Origin: Cognatazoarcus halotolerans
Lineage (GTDB): Bacteria > Pseudomonadota > Gammaproteobacteria > Burkholderiales > Rhodocyclaceae
DNA: 64,000 nt
Assembly: GCF_009800965.1 (NCBI RefSeq)
Contig: NZ_WUAF01000014.1
Coordinates: forward strand, 54,964 to 118,963
Direction: 5' to 3'
The notes under the pieces are model-generated. The model ran no database searches, had not been told where the DNA came from, and worked only from the letters and a program-made list of their open reading frames with translations. Both the position numbers and the translations under genes were made by a program. The first letter of the stretch is position 1. Each line of letters starts with the position of its first letter. Positions 1 through 9,142 of the stretch are shown here, one piece after another.

Positions 1-1756
1 CGAGTCCGGCTTCAAGGATGTGGTGTTCATCACCGCATCGTTCGGGCTTGGCGAAACGGTCGTGCAGGGGGCTGTAAACCCGGACGAATTCTACGTCCAC
101 AAGCCGACGCTCGCCCTCGGCAAACCTGCGGTGATTCGCCGCAATCTCGGCTCCAAGCTCATCAAGATGGTATTTACCGAGAAGAAGGTTGCGGGCCGTT
201 CGACCACCACGGTCGACGTTCCCGAAGCGGAACGCAACAAGTTTTCGTTGTCGGACGAGGACGTCCTCGAGCTGGCACGCTACGCGGTGATCATCGAGCA
301 GCATTACGGTCGTCCGATGGATATCGAATGGGGCAAGAGCGGTGACGACGGCAAGCTCTACATCCTGCAGGCACGCCCTGAGACGGTGATGAGCCAGAAC
401 GCTGGTTCGGTGATGGAGAAATACCGCCTCAAGCAGTACGGAAAATCGCTGACCCATGGACGCGCGATTGGTCAGAAGATCGGTGTCGGTCCGGTACGGG
501 TCATCCATTCGCCGAGTGAAATGAATCGTGTCCAGCCGGGAGATGTATTGGTGACCGACATGACCGACCCCAATTGGGAGCCGGTCATGAAGCGCGCGAG
601 TGCGATCGTCACCAACCGTGGCGGACGGACGTGTCATGCAGCGATCATTGCCCGCGAGCTGGGTATCCCGGCAATCGTCGGTTGCGGTAATGCAACCGAC
701 GTGCTTGATGAAGGTTCATCGGTGACCGTATCGTGCGCGGAGGGTGATACCGGCTACGTTTACCGCGGCAAGCTCGACTACGAGGTGGTTACCACCGATA
801 TGGGCAACCTGCCCGAGATTCCGGTGAAGATCATGATGAACGTCGGGAATCCGGAACTCGCCTTCGAGTTTGCCCAGATTCCCAACAGTGGCGTTGGACT
901 TGCGCGACTGGAGTTCGTGATCAACAACATGATCGGGATCCATCCAAAAGCGATCCTCGAGCTCGGACAGGTGCCCGCGAGTCTGCGCGAGGAGATCCTG
1001 CGTCGTTCGCGTGGTTACCTTACTCCGAAACAGTTCTTCATCGAGAAGCTGGTCGAGGGGGTTGCGACGATTGCGGCGGCGTTCTATCCGCGCCCGGTGA
1101 TCGTGCGCATGTCCGATTTCAAGTCCAACGAGTATCGCAAGCTGCTTGGTGGCGAAATCTATGAACCGGAAGAAGAAAACCCGATGCTGGGTTTCCGGGG
1201 CGCATCTCGCTATATCGCGCCGGCTTTCCGCGACTGCTTCGAAATGGAAGTGGCTGCGATGAAGAAGGTGCGCAACGAGCTCGGTTTGACCAACGTTCAG
1301 TTGATGGTGCCGTTCGTGCGCAATGTGGACGAGGCCCGCGGCGTGGTCGAATTGCTTGCTCAGCACGGCCTCAAGCGCGGCGTCAATGATCTCAAACTGA
1401 TCATGATGTGCGAGATCCCGTCGAATGCGCTCCTGGCGGAGCAGTTCCTCGAGTATTTTGACGGTTTTTCGATCGGTTCCAACGATCTGACACAACTGAC
1501 GCTCGGGCTGGACCGTGATTCCGGTCTGGTTGCCCATGCGTTCGATGAACGGGATGCGGCAGTGAAGATGTTGTTGTCGATGTCGATCACGACAGCAAAT
1601 CGTCTCGGCAAATATGTTGGGATATGCGGCCAGGGGCCCTCGGATCACGCCGATTTTGCCGAATGGCTCATGGACGAAGGAATCCAGACGATTTCATTGA
1701 ACCCCGATACAGTGGTCGACACTTGGCTGAGGTTGGCCGCGCATCGCATGGAGTAA
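1..1756 (+). CDS. ppsA: phosphoenolpyruvate synthase, 3' part (gene starts left of the window)
   Basis: This is the C-terminal 584 residues of PEP synthase, which converts pyruvate, ATP and water to PEP, AMP and phosphate in gluconeogenesis. The reading frame is open from base 2, so the start and most of the N-terminal ATP-binding domain lie outside the window; the visible end of that domain includes [17 protein letters not shown]. The swivelling phosphohistidine domain shows [19 protein letters not shown], whose His is the phosphorylated residue. The C-terminal TIM barrel shows [31 protein letters not shown] and the catalytic Cys of [10 protein letters not shown]. The family is usually about 790 residues, so roughly a quarter is missing at the left edge. 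TAA ends at 1756 and a strong terminator follows at once. Confidence 0.97.
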   Translation, partial: ESGFKDVVFITASFGLGETVVQGAVNPDEFYVHKPTLALGKPAVIRRNLGSKLIKMVFTEKKVAGRSTTTVDVPEAERNKFSLSDEDVLELARYAVIIEQHYGRPMDIEWGKSGDDGKLYILQARPETVMSQNAGSVMEKYRLKQYGKSLTHGRAIGQKIGVGPVRVIHSPSEMNRVQPGDVLVTDMTDPNWEPVMKRASAIVTNRGGRTCHAAIIARELGIPAIVGCGNATDVLDEGSSVTVSCAEGDTGYVYRGKLDYEVVTTDMGNLPEIPVKIMMNVGNPELAFEFAQIPNSGVGLARLEFVINNMIGIHPKAILELGQVPASLREEILRRSRGYLTPKQFFIEKLVEGVATIAAAFYPRPVIVRMSDFKSNEYRKLLGGEIYEPEEENPMLGFRGASRYIAPAFRDCFEMEVAAMKKVRNELGLTNVQLMVPFVRNVDEARGVVELLAQHGLKRGVNDLKLIMMCEIPSNALLAEQFLEYFDGFSIGSNDLTQLTLGLDRDSGLVAHAFDERDAAVKMLLSMSITTANRLGKYVGICGQGPSDHADFAEWLMDEGIQTISLNPDTVVDTWLRLAAHRME

Positions 1757-1783
1757 CTGTTCTGCCGCTTGACGGCGAGATGT

Positions 1784-1818
1784 GCAAAAGCGGTGAGGCA
1801 TAGCCTCACCGCTTTTGC
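1784..1818 (+). terminator. strong intrinsic hairpin after ppsA
   Basis: There is a perfect 16-bp inverted repeat (1784-1799 with 1803-1818) around a 3-base loop. The descending arm ends in CGCTTTTGC and is followed by TTTG. The A-rich and T-rich outer stem means it could act on both strands. It separates ppsA from the M23 gene. Confidence 0.85.
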
Positions 1819-1984
1819 TTTGAGGGCCTCGATGACGCCTTATTAGATGGGGTCCCGGCGTCTTCCGAGTACCGGTCGATGATATACTGCAAAAGTTTTG
1901 TTGCTCGCTGCCGATATCTTGCGAGAAACATGGTTGTTCCGAATCGAGTTTTCGGGGCCTTTGACATTACTGGAGACGAGAGCC

Positions 1985-2905
1985 ATGGCATTCGTCATTC
2001 TTTCAGCCGGAACCACGACGAGTTCCAAGGTCAGAACCTTGAGTGCGAAAGCGCTCGGTATGACTGCTTTGGCGACGGTCGGTCTGGCCTTGCTCGCAGG
2101 GCTGGGGATCGGTTACGGGATAGCCCGCAACGAGGCGCCGGTTGTACAGCAGACGGTGAGCGTCGAGCCCGAAAGCAAATTCGTGATCAACCGGGTCGGA
2201 GAGCTTGCTGGGCGGCTCTACAAGCTCGAGTCAGAGGCGGTTCAGCTTGCCAAGCGCATTGGTGCCCTGAAGGATTATGAAAAGCGGGGCAAAGGCCCCG
2301 CTGTAAAGGCTGGTGGGCCGGAGGCGAAGGCAATGCCGGGACAAGGTGGTCCGATGATTCCGCCTGTCGGCAGCACACGGGCCCATCCTCACGTAATGGC
2401 CGATTCGGTTGATGACAGCCTGTCAGCGCTCGAATCGGATCTCCAGCGACTGGAGAACACGTTGAGTTCGATCGATCACCTCGCCTTGCAACGCAACCTC
2501 AGTTACATGGCCTTTCCGAGCCGCGTCCCTGTGTCGGATTCTCGCGTCGGTTCGCGATTCGGAAACCGTTCGGACCCTTTCAATCATCGCCTCGCATTTC
2601 ATAGCGGACTCGATTTCCCCGCGCCGATAGGTACTCCGATCCGCGCAAGTGCCGGCGGCCGGGTCGTATTCGCGGGTTGGCGCAGCGATTACGGTAATCA
2701 GGTTCAGATCGACCATGGCAATGGTCTGCTTACGCGGTATTCACATGCGTCAAAACTCGTTGTGAATGTTGGAGACGTGGTGACTCCGGGTCAGGTGGTT
2801 GCGATGGTGGGTTCGACCGGCCGGTCGACGGGACCCCACCTGCATTTCGAAGTACTCAAGGATGGCGAATTTGTCGATCCAGAGTCCTACCTGAATCTGT
2901 CTTGA
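1985..2905 (+). CDS. M23 family (LytM-type) membrane-anchored peptidase
   Basis: This 306-residue protein has one membrane segment (about residues 26-46), a coiled-coil-prone linker and a C-terminal M23 zinc endopeptidase domain (about 200-300). The zinc ligands and active site look intact: HSGLD (H206, D210), a His at 254 in RYSHAS, and HLHFE (H285, H287). A catalytically competent cell-wall endopeptidase acting in the periplasm is therefore likely. I chose ATG 1985 because GGAGACGAG lies just upstream; an upstream in-frame start at 1898 has no such site. The stop overlaps the next gene, and the run M23 - coiled-coil protein - bactofilin suggests one unit for localised peptidoglycan remodelling. 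The exact cleavage specificity cannot be read from the sequence. Confidence 0.9.
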   Translation: MAFVILSAGTTTSSKVRTLSAKALGMTALATVGLALLAGLGIGYGIARNEAPVVQQTVSVEPESKFVINRVGELAGRLYKLESEAVQLAKRIGALKDYEKRGKGPAVKAGGPEAKAMPGQGGPMIPPVGSTRAHPHVMADSVDDSLSALESDLQRLENTLSSIDHLALQRNLSYMAFPSRVPVSDSRVGSRFGNRSDPFNHRLAFHSGLDFPAPIGTPIRASAGGRVVFAGWRSDYGNQVQIDHGNGLLTRYSHASKLVVNVGDVVTPGQVVAMVGSTGRSTGPHLHFEVLKDGEFVDPESYLNLS

Positions 2906-3270
2906 GATTCCTCGGGGGGCTTCGCCGGCCGCAGACCAGGCGCTTGACAGATCCGGCATATTCGGTCGAGCGTGGCGGGGGGCTCAGAAGATCATTGTTC
3001 TTCCTTGTGCTCGCCGTCGTGCTCACGACAACGGCCTTTGGCGCGTTCAGATTTTTTCAGTCGTTCGTCGGCCCTTCGCAGCGTGTCGTGGAGCTCGAAA
3101 CCGAGAACGCAAAATTGCAGGAAGAGCTGACCAAGGCGAGACTGCAACGTGAAATGGATGCCGCCACGCGGAGCGAACTCGAGAATCAACTCACGACACT
3201 GAATTCAGAACTGCGACGCCTCCGGGAGGAGGTGGGGTTTTTCAAGCGCTCGCAGCCGGCGCGCCGCTAG
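2902..3270 (+). CDS. small inner-membrane coiled-coil protein (DUF6776-like)
   Basis: This 122-residue protein has a short basic N-terminus, one hydrophobic segment (about residues 31-52, LFFLVLAVVLTTTAFGAF) and a C-terminal heptad-rich coiled coil (about 62-112). The start is TTG at 2902, overlapping the M23 stop as TTGA, which suggests translational coupling; a later internal start is possible. I think it belongs to the DUF6776-type family found between M23 peptidases and bactofilins in betaproteobacteria, but that assignment is from memory. It may be a scaffold or adaptor linking the peptidase to the bactofilin filament; no enzymatic motif is present. Confidence 0.75.
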   Translation: MRFLGGLRRPQTRRLTDPAYSVERGGGLRRSLFFLVLAVVLTTTAFGAFRFFQSFVGPSQRVVELETENAKLQEELTKARLQREMDAATRSELENQLTTLNSELRRLREEVGFFKRSQPARR

Positions 3271-3302
3271 CTCTTAAAATTCAGTCAGATCAGGAGACGG
3301 GC

Positions 3303-3725
3303 ATGTTCCGGAAGAAGCAGAATAAATCGATCGAAATCAACAAATTGTCGAGCCTCGTCGCCGACAACGTAGAGATCAACGGTGACATCGCGTTTTCGGC
3401 CGGATTGCGGGTCGATGGTCGTGTCAGTGGAAATCTGAGCAACAAGGAAGGTTCGAAAGGGCTGTTGGTCCTCAGTGACCAGGGCCGTATCGAGGGCGAT
3501 GTGCATGTCTACGATGCGGTGGTCAACGGCACGATCGTCGGCAATTTGACGGTCGATCACTTTCTTGAACTCCAGCCCAAGTCGCGCGTGACCGGCAACA
3601 TCAGTTACCGTCAGCTGCAGATGGACTGCGGTGCCTCGGTGGACGGTACGCTGACCCGCATCGGCGACGAGCTTGCGGAGCGCAATGTGGTCGAGTTGCA
3701 ACCGGCCGTTGCCAAGCAGTCCTGA
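3303..3725 (+). CDS. bactofilin (polymer-forming cytoskeletal protein)
   Basis: This 140-residue protein consists almost entirely of a bactofilin (DUF583) domain. Repeating short strands with Gly and hydrophobic positions (VEINGDIAFSAGLRVDGRV, IEGDVHVYDAVVNGTIVGNL) are expected to form a right-handed beta-helix that polymerises without nucleotide. It starts at ATG 3303 after GGAGACGGGC and lies 32 bases after the coiled-coil gene. Bactofilins commonly sit beside M23 peptidases and recruit them to specific sites on the cell wall, so the order here supports a shared role in cell-shape control. There is no membrane segment of its own; attachment may come from the N-terminal tail or the neighbouring membrane protein. 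Confidence 0.9.
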   Translation: MFRKKQNKSIEINKLSSLVADNVEINGDIAFSAGLRVDGRVSGNLSNKEGSKGLLVLSDQGRIEGDVHVYDAVVNGTIVGNLTVDHFLELQPKSRVTGNISYRQLQMDCGASVDGTLTRIGDELAERNVVELQPAVAKQS

Positions 3726-3737
3726 CATATTCCAGTC

Positions 3738-4187
3738 ATGCTGTATGCGCTGCAATGGTGGCACTGGGTCGTGTTCGGCATCGTGTTGATGCTTTCCGAA
3801 TTGGCGATACCCTCGTTTTTCGTAATTTGGTTTGGCTTCGGCGCGCTGCTTGTCGGCTTGCTGCTGGTGGCTCTTCCCGATCTTTCCCTTACGGCACAGC
3901 TTGGCGTCTGGACCGTGGCGTCCGTGGCAATGGTGTTCTTGTGGTTCCGGGTCTTTCGGCCAGGTTTTCAGCGCACGGGAATCGGGCAGTCCGATGGGGA
4001 AATAATCGGAGAGCCCGGCCTGCTTGTGGTGGACGTTGCACCGTATGCGCGTGGACGCGTACGTTTTCAGAAGCCGTTGCTCGGCTCGGAAGAGTGGGTC
4101 TGTATCGCCGACGAGGCCATCTCGGCCGGGGAACGGATAAGGGTTGTGTCGGTCGAGGGCAGTTTTCTTAAGGTAACAAAGGCCTGA
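3738..4187 (+). CDS. NfeD-family membrane protein
   Basis: This 149-residue short-form NfeD protein has three closely packed membrane helices in the first ~75 residues (from WHWVVFGIVLMLSELAIP to VWTVASVAMVFLWF) and a C-terminal soluble OB-fold of about 60 residues (DVAPYARGRVRFQ, EEWVCIADEAISAGERIRVV). It lacks the N-terminal ClpP-like protease domain of long NfeD forms. It is directly followed by an SPFH/stomatin gene; the two families are classic genomic partners, and the OB-fold is thought to interact with the SPFH oligomer in membrane microdomains. The physiological role is not evident from the sequence. Confidence 0.88.
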   Translation: MLYALQWWHWVVFGIVLMLSELAIPSFFVIWFGFGALLVGLLLVALPDLSLTAQLGVWTVASVAMVFLWFRVFRPGFQRTGIGQSDGEIIGEPGLLVVDVAPYARGRVRFQKPLLGSEEWVCIADEAISAGERIRVVSVEGSFLKVTKA

Positions 4188-4204
4188 ACGGCCGGGAGAA
4201 GGGA

Positions 4205-5062
4205 ATGAGTGAAGGCCTGATCGTGATGCTTGCGATCTTGATATTCGTGATCGTCACCATCGCTAAGGGTGTGAGGATCGTGTCGCAGGGCGAGGAGTGG
4301 GTCGTCGAGCGTCTTGGCAAGTATCATTCGACGCTCAAGCCCGGGCTACGCATCATCATTCCTTATCTCGACCGGGTGGCGTACCGCCTCGTAACCAAGG
4401 ATCTCATCCTCGACGTCCAGGAGCAGGAGGTGATCACCCGTGACAATGCTGTGATCCTCACCAATGCGCTGGCATTCATCAAGGTCACCGATCCTGTCAA
4501 AGCCGTCTATGGCGTGACCGACTATGCGGAAGCGATCCGCAATCTGATCATGACGACGCTACGCTCGATCATCGGCGAGATGGATCTCGATGCGGCGCTG
4601 TCTTCGCGAGACAAGATCAAGGCGCGTCTGCGCGAGAGCATTGCCGACGAGGCCATCGACTGGGGTCTGACCGTGAAGTCGGTGGAGATCCAGGACATCA
4701 ACCCCTCCGAATCGATGCAGCGGGCGATGGAGATGCAGGCCGCCGCCGAGCGCGAGCGCAAGGCCATGGTGACGCGTTCGGAAGGCGCCAAGCAGTCGGC
4801 GATTCTCGAAGCCGAGGCTCGTCTCGAATCCGCGAAACGCGACGCGAATGCGCAGGTGATGCTGGCCGAGGCTTCTGCCGAAGCGATTCGCCGTGTGGCC
4901 AGTGCCGTCGGCGACAAACCCGCGCCGATGTATTACCTGCTCGGTGAGAAGTACGTGACCTCGCTGCAGAGTCTGGGTGAATCCCAGAACGCCAAGATCG
5001 TGCTCCTGCCGGGTGATCTGCAAGAGGCGGTCAAGGGTTTGTTCTCCGGGGCGGGTCGCTAG
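4205..5062 (+). CDS. SPFH/stomatin-like protein (QmcA type)
   Basis: This 285-residue protein has an N-terminal membrane anchor (about residues 4-22, LIVMLAILIFVIVTIAKG), an SPFH domain (EEWVVERLGKYHSTLKPGL onward to about 190) and an Ala/Glu-rich helical tail typical of stomatin oligomers. The pattern VEIQDINPSESMQRAMEMQ is diagnostic of bacterial stomatins/paraslipins. ATG 4205 follows GGGAGAAGGGA and comes 17 bases after the NfeD stop, so the two are probably co-transcribed. Relatives form large ring-shaped membrane assemblies that modulate FtsH-type proteolysis or membrane organisation. The gene ends tail-to-tail with the minus-strand GT39 gene, with no clear terminator in the 23-base gap. 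Confidence 0.92.
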   Translation: MSEGLIVMLAILIFVIVTIAKGVRIVSQGEEWVVERLGKYHSTLKPGLRIIIPYLDRVAYRLVTKDLILDVQEQEVITRDNAVILTNALAFIKVTDPVKAVYGVTDYAEAIRNLIMTTLRSIIGEMDLDAALSSRDKIKARLRESIADEAIDWGLTVKSVEIQDINPSESMQRAMEMQAAAERERKAMVTRSEGAKQSAILEAEARLESAKRDANAQVMLAEASAEAIRRVASAVGDKPAPMYYLLGEKYVTSLQSLGESQNAKIVLLPGDLQEAVKGLFSGAGR

Positions 5063-5085
5063 GCAAGGCTTGCGGTGTGAGCAAC

Positions 5086-6537
5086 TTACTCGTAGCCCTT
5101 GAAGCCTTTCAGCAGGAACAGATACACCTCGCGCCCGAAATCCCGATAGATCGTGACCTTGACGGTGCCGAGCGCCTCCGTGCTTGAGAAGCGAGCCGAG
5201 ATGTCGTCGATCGACGGCGTGCGGGAGACAAGCAGCACATCTCGGCCGAGCTTGTCGTGGAGCGTCGTAGTGAGCTGGTAATGGTCTATCACGCTGCCGG
5301 CCGGGTTCCAGCTGGCATAGTCGCGTGGATGGTCGAAATAGATCAACTGGGCCAGCAACTCCCGGTCCCGCGCGACCAGAATGGCATCGGGGTGCGCACG
5401 GATGGCGGGTGCGACGCCTTCGGCCAGTTCGTGCCAACCACGGGCCCGTTTGTACGGATCCTTGTTGCGGGTCATCTCGACACCAGCCAGCGCGGTGAGG
5501 TCGGGCCAATGGTAGATCAGCGATACCAGCAAGGCGTTGACCACGACGGCAGCGATTGCCCAGCGTGGCCGGCCGCTGCCGATCCAGAACGCGACGGTCA
5601 GCACCACGGCTGCGACGAAGGCCGGGGCGGCCCAGTTGCCATTTGCCCCGCCCGACGACGCCTGAATCCCGACCAGCAATAACAAGGGAAGGCAGAACGC
5701 AAGCAGCGCATGGTTGGCACGATTTTTCCAGACTCTGCCGATGCTGAACAATGCCCATACCAGACCGATCGAAAGCAGCGGACCGAAGGAGGCGAGCTGG
5801 GCAGTTAGAAACTCGCCGAGATTGGCGCTATCCGAAATCCCGTCATCGACGTGCGTGATTGCCGCAGTGTGACGCAGCGTGGGGAAGTCGTGCTGCCAGT
5901 TCCACCACAGGTTCGGGGCGAACACGGCCAGCGCCAGCAGCAGGGTCGCCCACGGGTGCGCGCTGGCAAGAGCGCGTCGGCCGGCGGGCAGCATCAGCAT
6001 GACCAGCAGGGCGGAGGGCAGAAACGCGGCCATGGTGTACTTGGATTGCAGGCCCAGACCAACCGAAAGGCCGAGGCCCAGCCAGTCCGGCCAGCGGTCG
6101 CGTTCCAGCGCTCGCAGCAGGAAGAGCATGCCGAGGGACCAGAAGAACAGCAACGGGGCGTCCGTCGAGACGAACAGGCCAAGTGCGCCGACCAGCGGCA
6201 TGGTCAGGAAGGCGAGGCCGGACCAGAAGCCGACGCGGGCATCGAAAAGCCGTGTGCCGATGGCGGCAATCACCAGCGACGTGGCCGGATAGAGCAGAAG
6301 GGCTGGCAATTTGACGGCGAGAATGCCGTCGCCGAACACGGCCGTCGAGGCCGCGATCAACGCGGCAATGACCGGCGGTTTCGAGAAGTAGCCCCAGTCG
6401 AGCGACTTGGACCAGCCCCAGTAGTAGGCCTCGTCCACATAGAGATCGATGCCGAGATGGCGAACGACCCACAGCCGGTAGGCGGTTATCAGCATACCGA
6501 TGACGAGCAGCAGCAGCGTGCTCCGGGGCGCGCTCAT
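5086..6537 (-). CDS. ArnT-like GT39 polytopic glycosyltransferase (distal copy)
   Basis: This 483-residue integral membrane protein is of the PMT_2/ArnT class, which takes sugars from undecaprenyl-phosphate donors at the periplasmic face. The first extracytoplasmic loop carries the family acidic motif and substrate-loop signature (VDEAYYWGWSKSLDWGYFSK, Asp/Glu near residue 35), followed by about ten hydrophobic helices. It is the last gene of a five-gene minus-strand run; its ATG overlaps the upstream stop as ATGA (6534-6537), so it is translationally coupled. The acceptor (lipid A, O-chain, protein or another lipid) cannot be told. It is clearly diverged from the neighbouring GT39 and is not a recent duplicate. 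Confidence 0.85.
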   Translation of the reverse strand: MSAPRSTLLLLVIGMLITAYRLWVVRHLGIDLYVDEAYYWGWSKSLDWGYFSKPPVIAALIAASTAVFGDGILAVKLPALLLYPATSLVIAAIGTRLFDARVGFWSGLAFLTMPLVGALGLFVSTDAPLLFFWSLGMLFLLRALERDRWPDWLGLGLSVGLGLQSKYTMAAFLPSALLVMLMLPAGRRALASAHPWATLLLALAVFAPNLWWNWQHDFPTLRHTAAITHVDDGISDSANLGEFLTAQLASFGPLLSIGLVWALFSIGRVWKNRANHALLAFCLPLLLLVGIQASSGGANGNWAAPAFVAAVVLTVAFWIGSGRPRWAIAAVVVNALLVSLIYHWPDLTALAGVEMTRNKDPYKRARGWHELAEGVAPAIRAHPDAILVARDRELLAQLIYFDHPRDYASWNPAGSVIDHYQLTTTLHDKLGRDVLLVSRTPSIDDISARFSSTEALGTVKVTIYRDFGREVYLFLLKGFKGYE

Positions 6538-8087
6538 TCCGGATGCCTGCGGATCAAGGCGACGCCACCTTCGGTTTCGAGCGTGTCGTAGCCCGACGAT
6601 GGGATGCGGTCGATGCGTGTAACGGCAAGGCCGCCCGAGGCGGGTTCTTCCCGGCGTGTAACGGCTTGGCGGTAGACGCTGAAGCTTGGTGCGGTAAAGC
6701 TCTTCAGTGTCACCTCTTCGTTCATCTCACGGACTTTCAGCGCCATGTCACGCACGGGTCCCTGGACGAGCGTACCCGCATAAGGGACGACAACTCCGGC
6801 GAGAACCACAACCTGCAGTGCGGCCGCCACGACGAGCCGTTTCCAGAGCGCCTGTTTCCATCGGAGCATGACTGCGACCCAGATGAGCAGGGCGGAAAGG
6901 GTGGCGAGATAGTAGGAGGTATGGGCAAGCTCGAGTGCGCGCCCGAGCTGCGCACGGTAGAAGGCGTCTCCGGCACTCGAGTGGGAGAGGGCCGCGAAGA
7001 TCAGGGGCAGCAGTGGAAAGGCCGCAAGAAAGAGGGTTGGTGCGAGCAGATGCGGCCATGTCCGGCGCGGCGCATCACGATGAGCCGCAATGAGAACGAA
7101 CAGCGGCGTGATGCCGTACAGGACGTAGTGCGGAAGTTTGGTGCCGGAAAGGCTGAAGAACAGCACGACGAATCCGCTCCAGATCCACAGGAAGCGCCGT
7201 ACGCTGGTGTGGGTATCGTCTCGAACATTGCGCAGTGCCGCGAAGAAGGGGCCCGACCATGGGAGCAACAGCAGGGGGACGGCAATCACGTAGTAGAGCG
7301 CGCTGCCGCCGTGGCCTTCGAGCGTGCCGGCGAAGCGCTGGACGTTGTGCTTCAGGAAAAAGCCATCGATGAAGAGTTGGCCGTGAATCGACAGCGCGGC
7401 CAGATACCACGGCAGCACGATGACCGCGAGGATCAGCCAGCCCGCCGGATCGAAGACAGCCTTGGCCCATTTGCGCCACTCGCCACGTGATGCGCAGTAC
7501 AGAAAGGTAACCGCCGACGGCACGATAAGTGCGATCGGACCCTTGGTGAGGGCCCCGAGGCCCATCCACACGAAGGCTCTGAGCAAGGGAGGCCTGCGTC
7601 CCGATTCGAGGTGACGCCAGGCATCGAAGAGCGTCAGTGCGAGCAGCAGGTTGAGCAAGGCGTCTGCGGTGGCGGCGCGGCCGATGGCGAACGGGCCGAG
7701 CGCCGTTGCGGCAATGCCGAGGGCGACAAGCGCGGTGTCCGGTCCGAAACGCTGGCGCACGAACAGCCAGGTGGCGTAGCACCAGCCGACTGCGGCGAGC
7801 GCGGACGGCAGCCGGAACGCCCACTCGCTTGGGCCTAGCGCCAGGTAGGCGAGGGCCTGCAGCCAGTAGATCAGGATGGGCTTGTCGAAGCGGTGGTCAC
7901 CGTTGAGGTAGGTCGACAGGAAGTCGCCACGTTCGAACATCTCGCGGGTTGCCTCGGAAAATGCGCCCTCGTCCACGTCGAAGAGCGGTGCACCGCCGAG
8001 TCGTAGCAGGAATGCGAGCAGCGGAAGCGCCAGTAGCAGGGCAACCAGCCACGGCTCGAGAGCCCTGCGCTCGAGCGTGTTCGTCAT
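6534..8087 (-). CDS. ArnT-like GT39 polytopic glycosyltransferase (proximal copy)
   Basis: This 517-residue protein resembles ArnT (4-amino-4-deoxy-L-arabinose transferase) in its N-terminal signature: FDVDEGAFSEATREMFERGD, then LNGDHRFDKPILIYWLQA. The acidic pair in VDEG is the expected catalytic region. Many hydrophobic helices follow. I place the start at ATG 8087, which overlaps the GT2 stop as ATGA; a start seven codons earlier would overlap the upstream gene more and lacks the coupled arrangement. With the upstream ArnC-like GT2 it forms a donor-synthesis/transfer pair. There are no arnA, arnB, arnD or arnE/F genes here, so the sugar need not be L-Ara4N. Confidence 0.85.
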   Translation of the reverse strand: MTNTLERRALEPWLVALLLALPLLAFLLRLGGAPLFDVDEGAFSEATREMFERGDFLSTYLNGDHRFDKPILIYWLQALAYLALGPSEWAFRLPSALAAVGWCYATWLFVRQRFGPDTALVALGIAATALGPFAIGRAATADALLNLLLALTLFDAWRHLESGRRPPLLRAFVWMGLGALTKGPIALIVPSAVTFLYCASRGEWRKWAKAVFDPAGWLILAVIVLPWYLAALSIHGQLFIDGFFLKHNVQRFAGTLEGHGGSALYYVIAVPLLLLPWSGPFFAALRNVRDDTHTSVRRFLWIWSGFVVLFFSLSGTKLPHYVLYGITPLFVLIAAHRDAPRRTWPHLLAPTLFLAAFPLLPLIFAALSHSSAGDAFYRAQLGRALELAHTSYYLATLSALLIWVAVMLRWKQALWKRLVVAAALQVVVLAGVVVPYAGTLVQGPVRDMALKVREMNEEVTLKSFTAPSFSVYRQAVTRREEPASGGLAVTRIDRIPSSGYDTLETEGGVALIRRHPE

Positions 8088-9142
8088 TGACGGGGGCCGC
8101 TCATCCATGCCTCGGCGTCGTCAAGCGGTGGCCGGTCGCGCGCGAGGTAGGCCTGGGATGCACCGGATTCGAAGAGAACACGGGTCAGCAGCTCCGCAAG
8201 CACGCCTGATGTCACCATCTGGATACCTGCGATGACCATGAAGAAGCCACCAAAAAGCAGCGGGCGGGTCCCGATGGATTCGCCCAAGAACAGCTTTAGG
8301 CCCATCAGGTAGGTGAGGATCAGCATGCCGATGGCCCCCAGCCCGATGCCGATGCCGCCAAAGAAGTGGCCGGGCCGTGTGCGGAAGCGCATGAAGAAAT
8401 AGACGAACAGCAGGTCGAGCACCACCCTGAAAGTGCGCGAGATGCCGTACTTGGATTCACCGAATACGCGTGCGTGGTGGGTTACCACCTCCTGGGCGAT
8501 GCGGCGCGGGGTAGTGACGGTGGCGAGCCATGCAGGAATGAAGCGGTGCATCTCGCCGTAGAGCTTGACGTTCTTGATGGCGCTACCGCGGAAGACCTTG
8601 AGGCTGCAGCCGTAGTCCTTGAGGTGTACCCCGGTCATGCGGGCGATCAGCCGGTTGGCGATGCGGGACGGAATTTTTCTCAGCAGCAGGCCGTCCTGGC
8701 GGTTCTTGCGCCAGCCTGCCACCAGGTCGAGATCTTCCTTGAGCAGGCGATTGACCATGCGCGGGATATCGATCGGGTCGTTCTGCAGGTCGCCGTCCAT
8801 GGTCACGATGACGTCGCCGCGCGCGGCGTCGAGTCCGGCCTGCATCGCCGCGGTTTGCTTGAAGTTGCGAACCAGCTCGATGATCCGTACGTGAGGGCCG
8901 TAGGCCATCGCGCAGCGCCTGAGTTCGGCCGGTGTGGCGTCCGAGCTGCCATCGTCCACCAGCAGGATTTCCCAGGGATAGGGATACCCGTCGAGGGCGA
9001 GGTGGACACGTTCGAGCAGGGGTTCGACGTTTTCCGCCTCGTTGTACATCGGCACTACAAGCGACAGCCGGTGAGGGGGCAAGTCAGCCGGGATCTCGGG
9101 TGTTGCCGGCGGCAGGGGCGATTTGGTCATGGATTGGGTCAT
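8084..9142 (-). CDS. ArnC/DPM1-like family 2 glycosyltransferase with two C-terminal membrane helices
   Basis: This 352-residue enzyme has an N-terminal GT-A domain (SLVVPMYNEAENVEPLLERV, LLVDDGSSDATPAEL, and the metal-binding VTMDGDLQNDP) followed by two membrane helices near residues 240-310. The layout matches polyprenyl-phosphate glycosyltransferases (ArnC, GtrB, DPM1), which build undecaprenyl-phosphate-sugar on the cytoplasmic face. Start ATG 9142 overlaps the upstream stop as ATGA, and its own stop overlaps the next gene the same way. It probably makes the donor used by the two GT39 enzymes downstream. The nucleotide-sugar substrate is not deducible. Confidence 0.9.
   Translation of the reverse strand: MTQSMTKSPLPPATPEIPADLPPHRLSLVVPMYNEAENVEPLLERVHLALDGYPYPWEILLVDDGSSDATPAELRRCAMAYGPHVRIIELVRNFKQTAAMQAGLDAARGDVIVTMDGDLQNDPIDIPRMVNRLLKEDLDLVAGWRKNRQDGLLLRKIPSRIANRLIARMTGVHLKDYGCSLKVFRGSAIKNVKLYGEMHRFIPAWLATVTTPRRIAQEVVTHHARVFGESKYGISRTFRVVLDLLFVYFFMRFRTRPGHFFGGIGIGLGAIGMLILTYLMGLKLFLGESIGTRPLLFGGFFMVIAGIQMVTSGVLAELLTRVLFESGASQAYLARDRPPLDDAEAWMSGPRQ

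Noticed and set aside
5086..8087. The two GT39 genes as a recent tandem duplication
   Set aside because: Their sequences differ throughout and only family-level motifs are shared, so they are distinct enzymes brought together.
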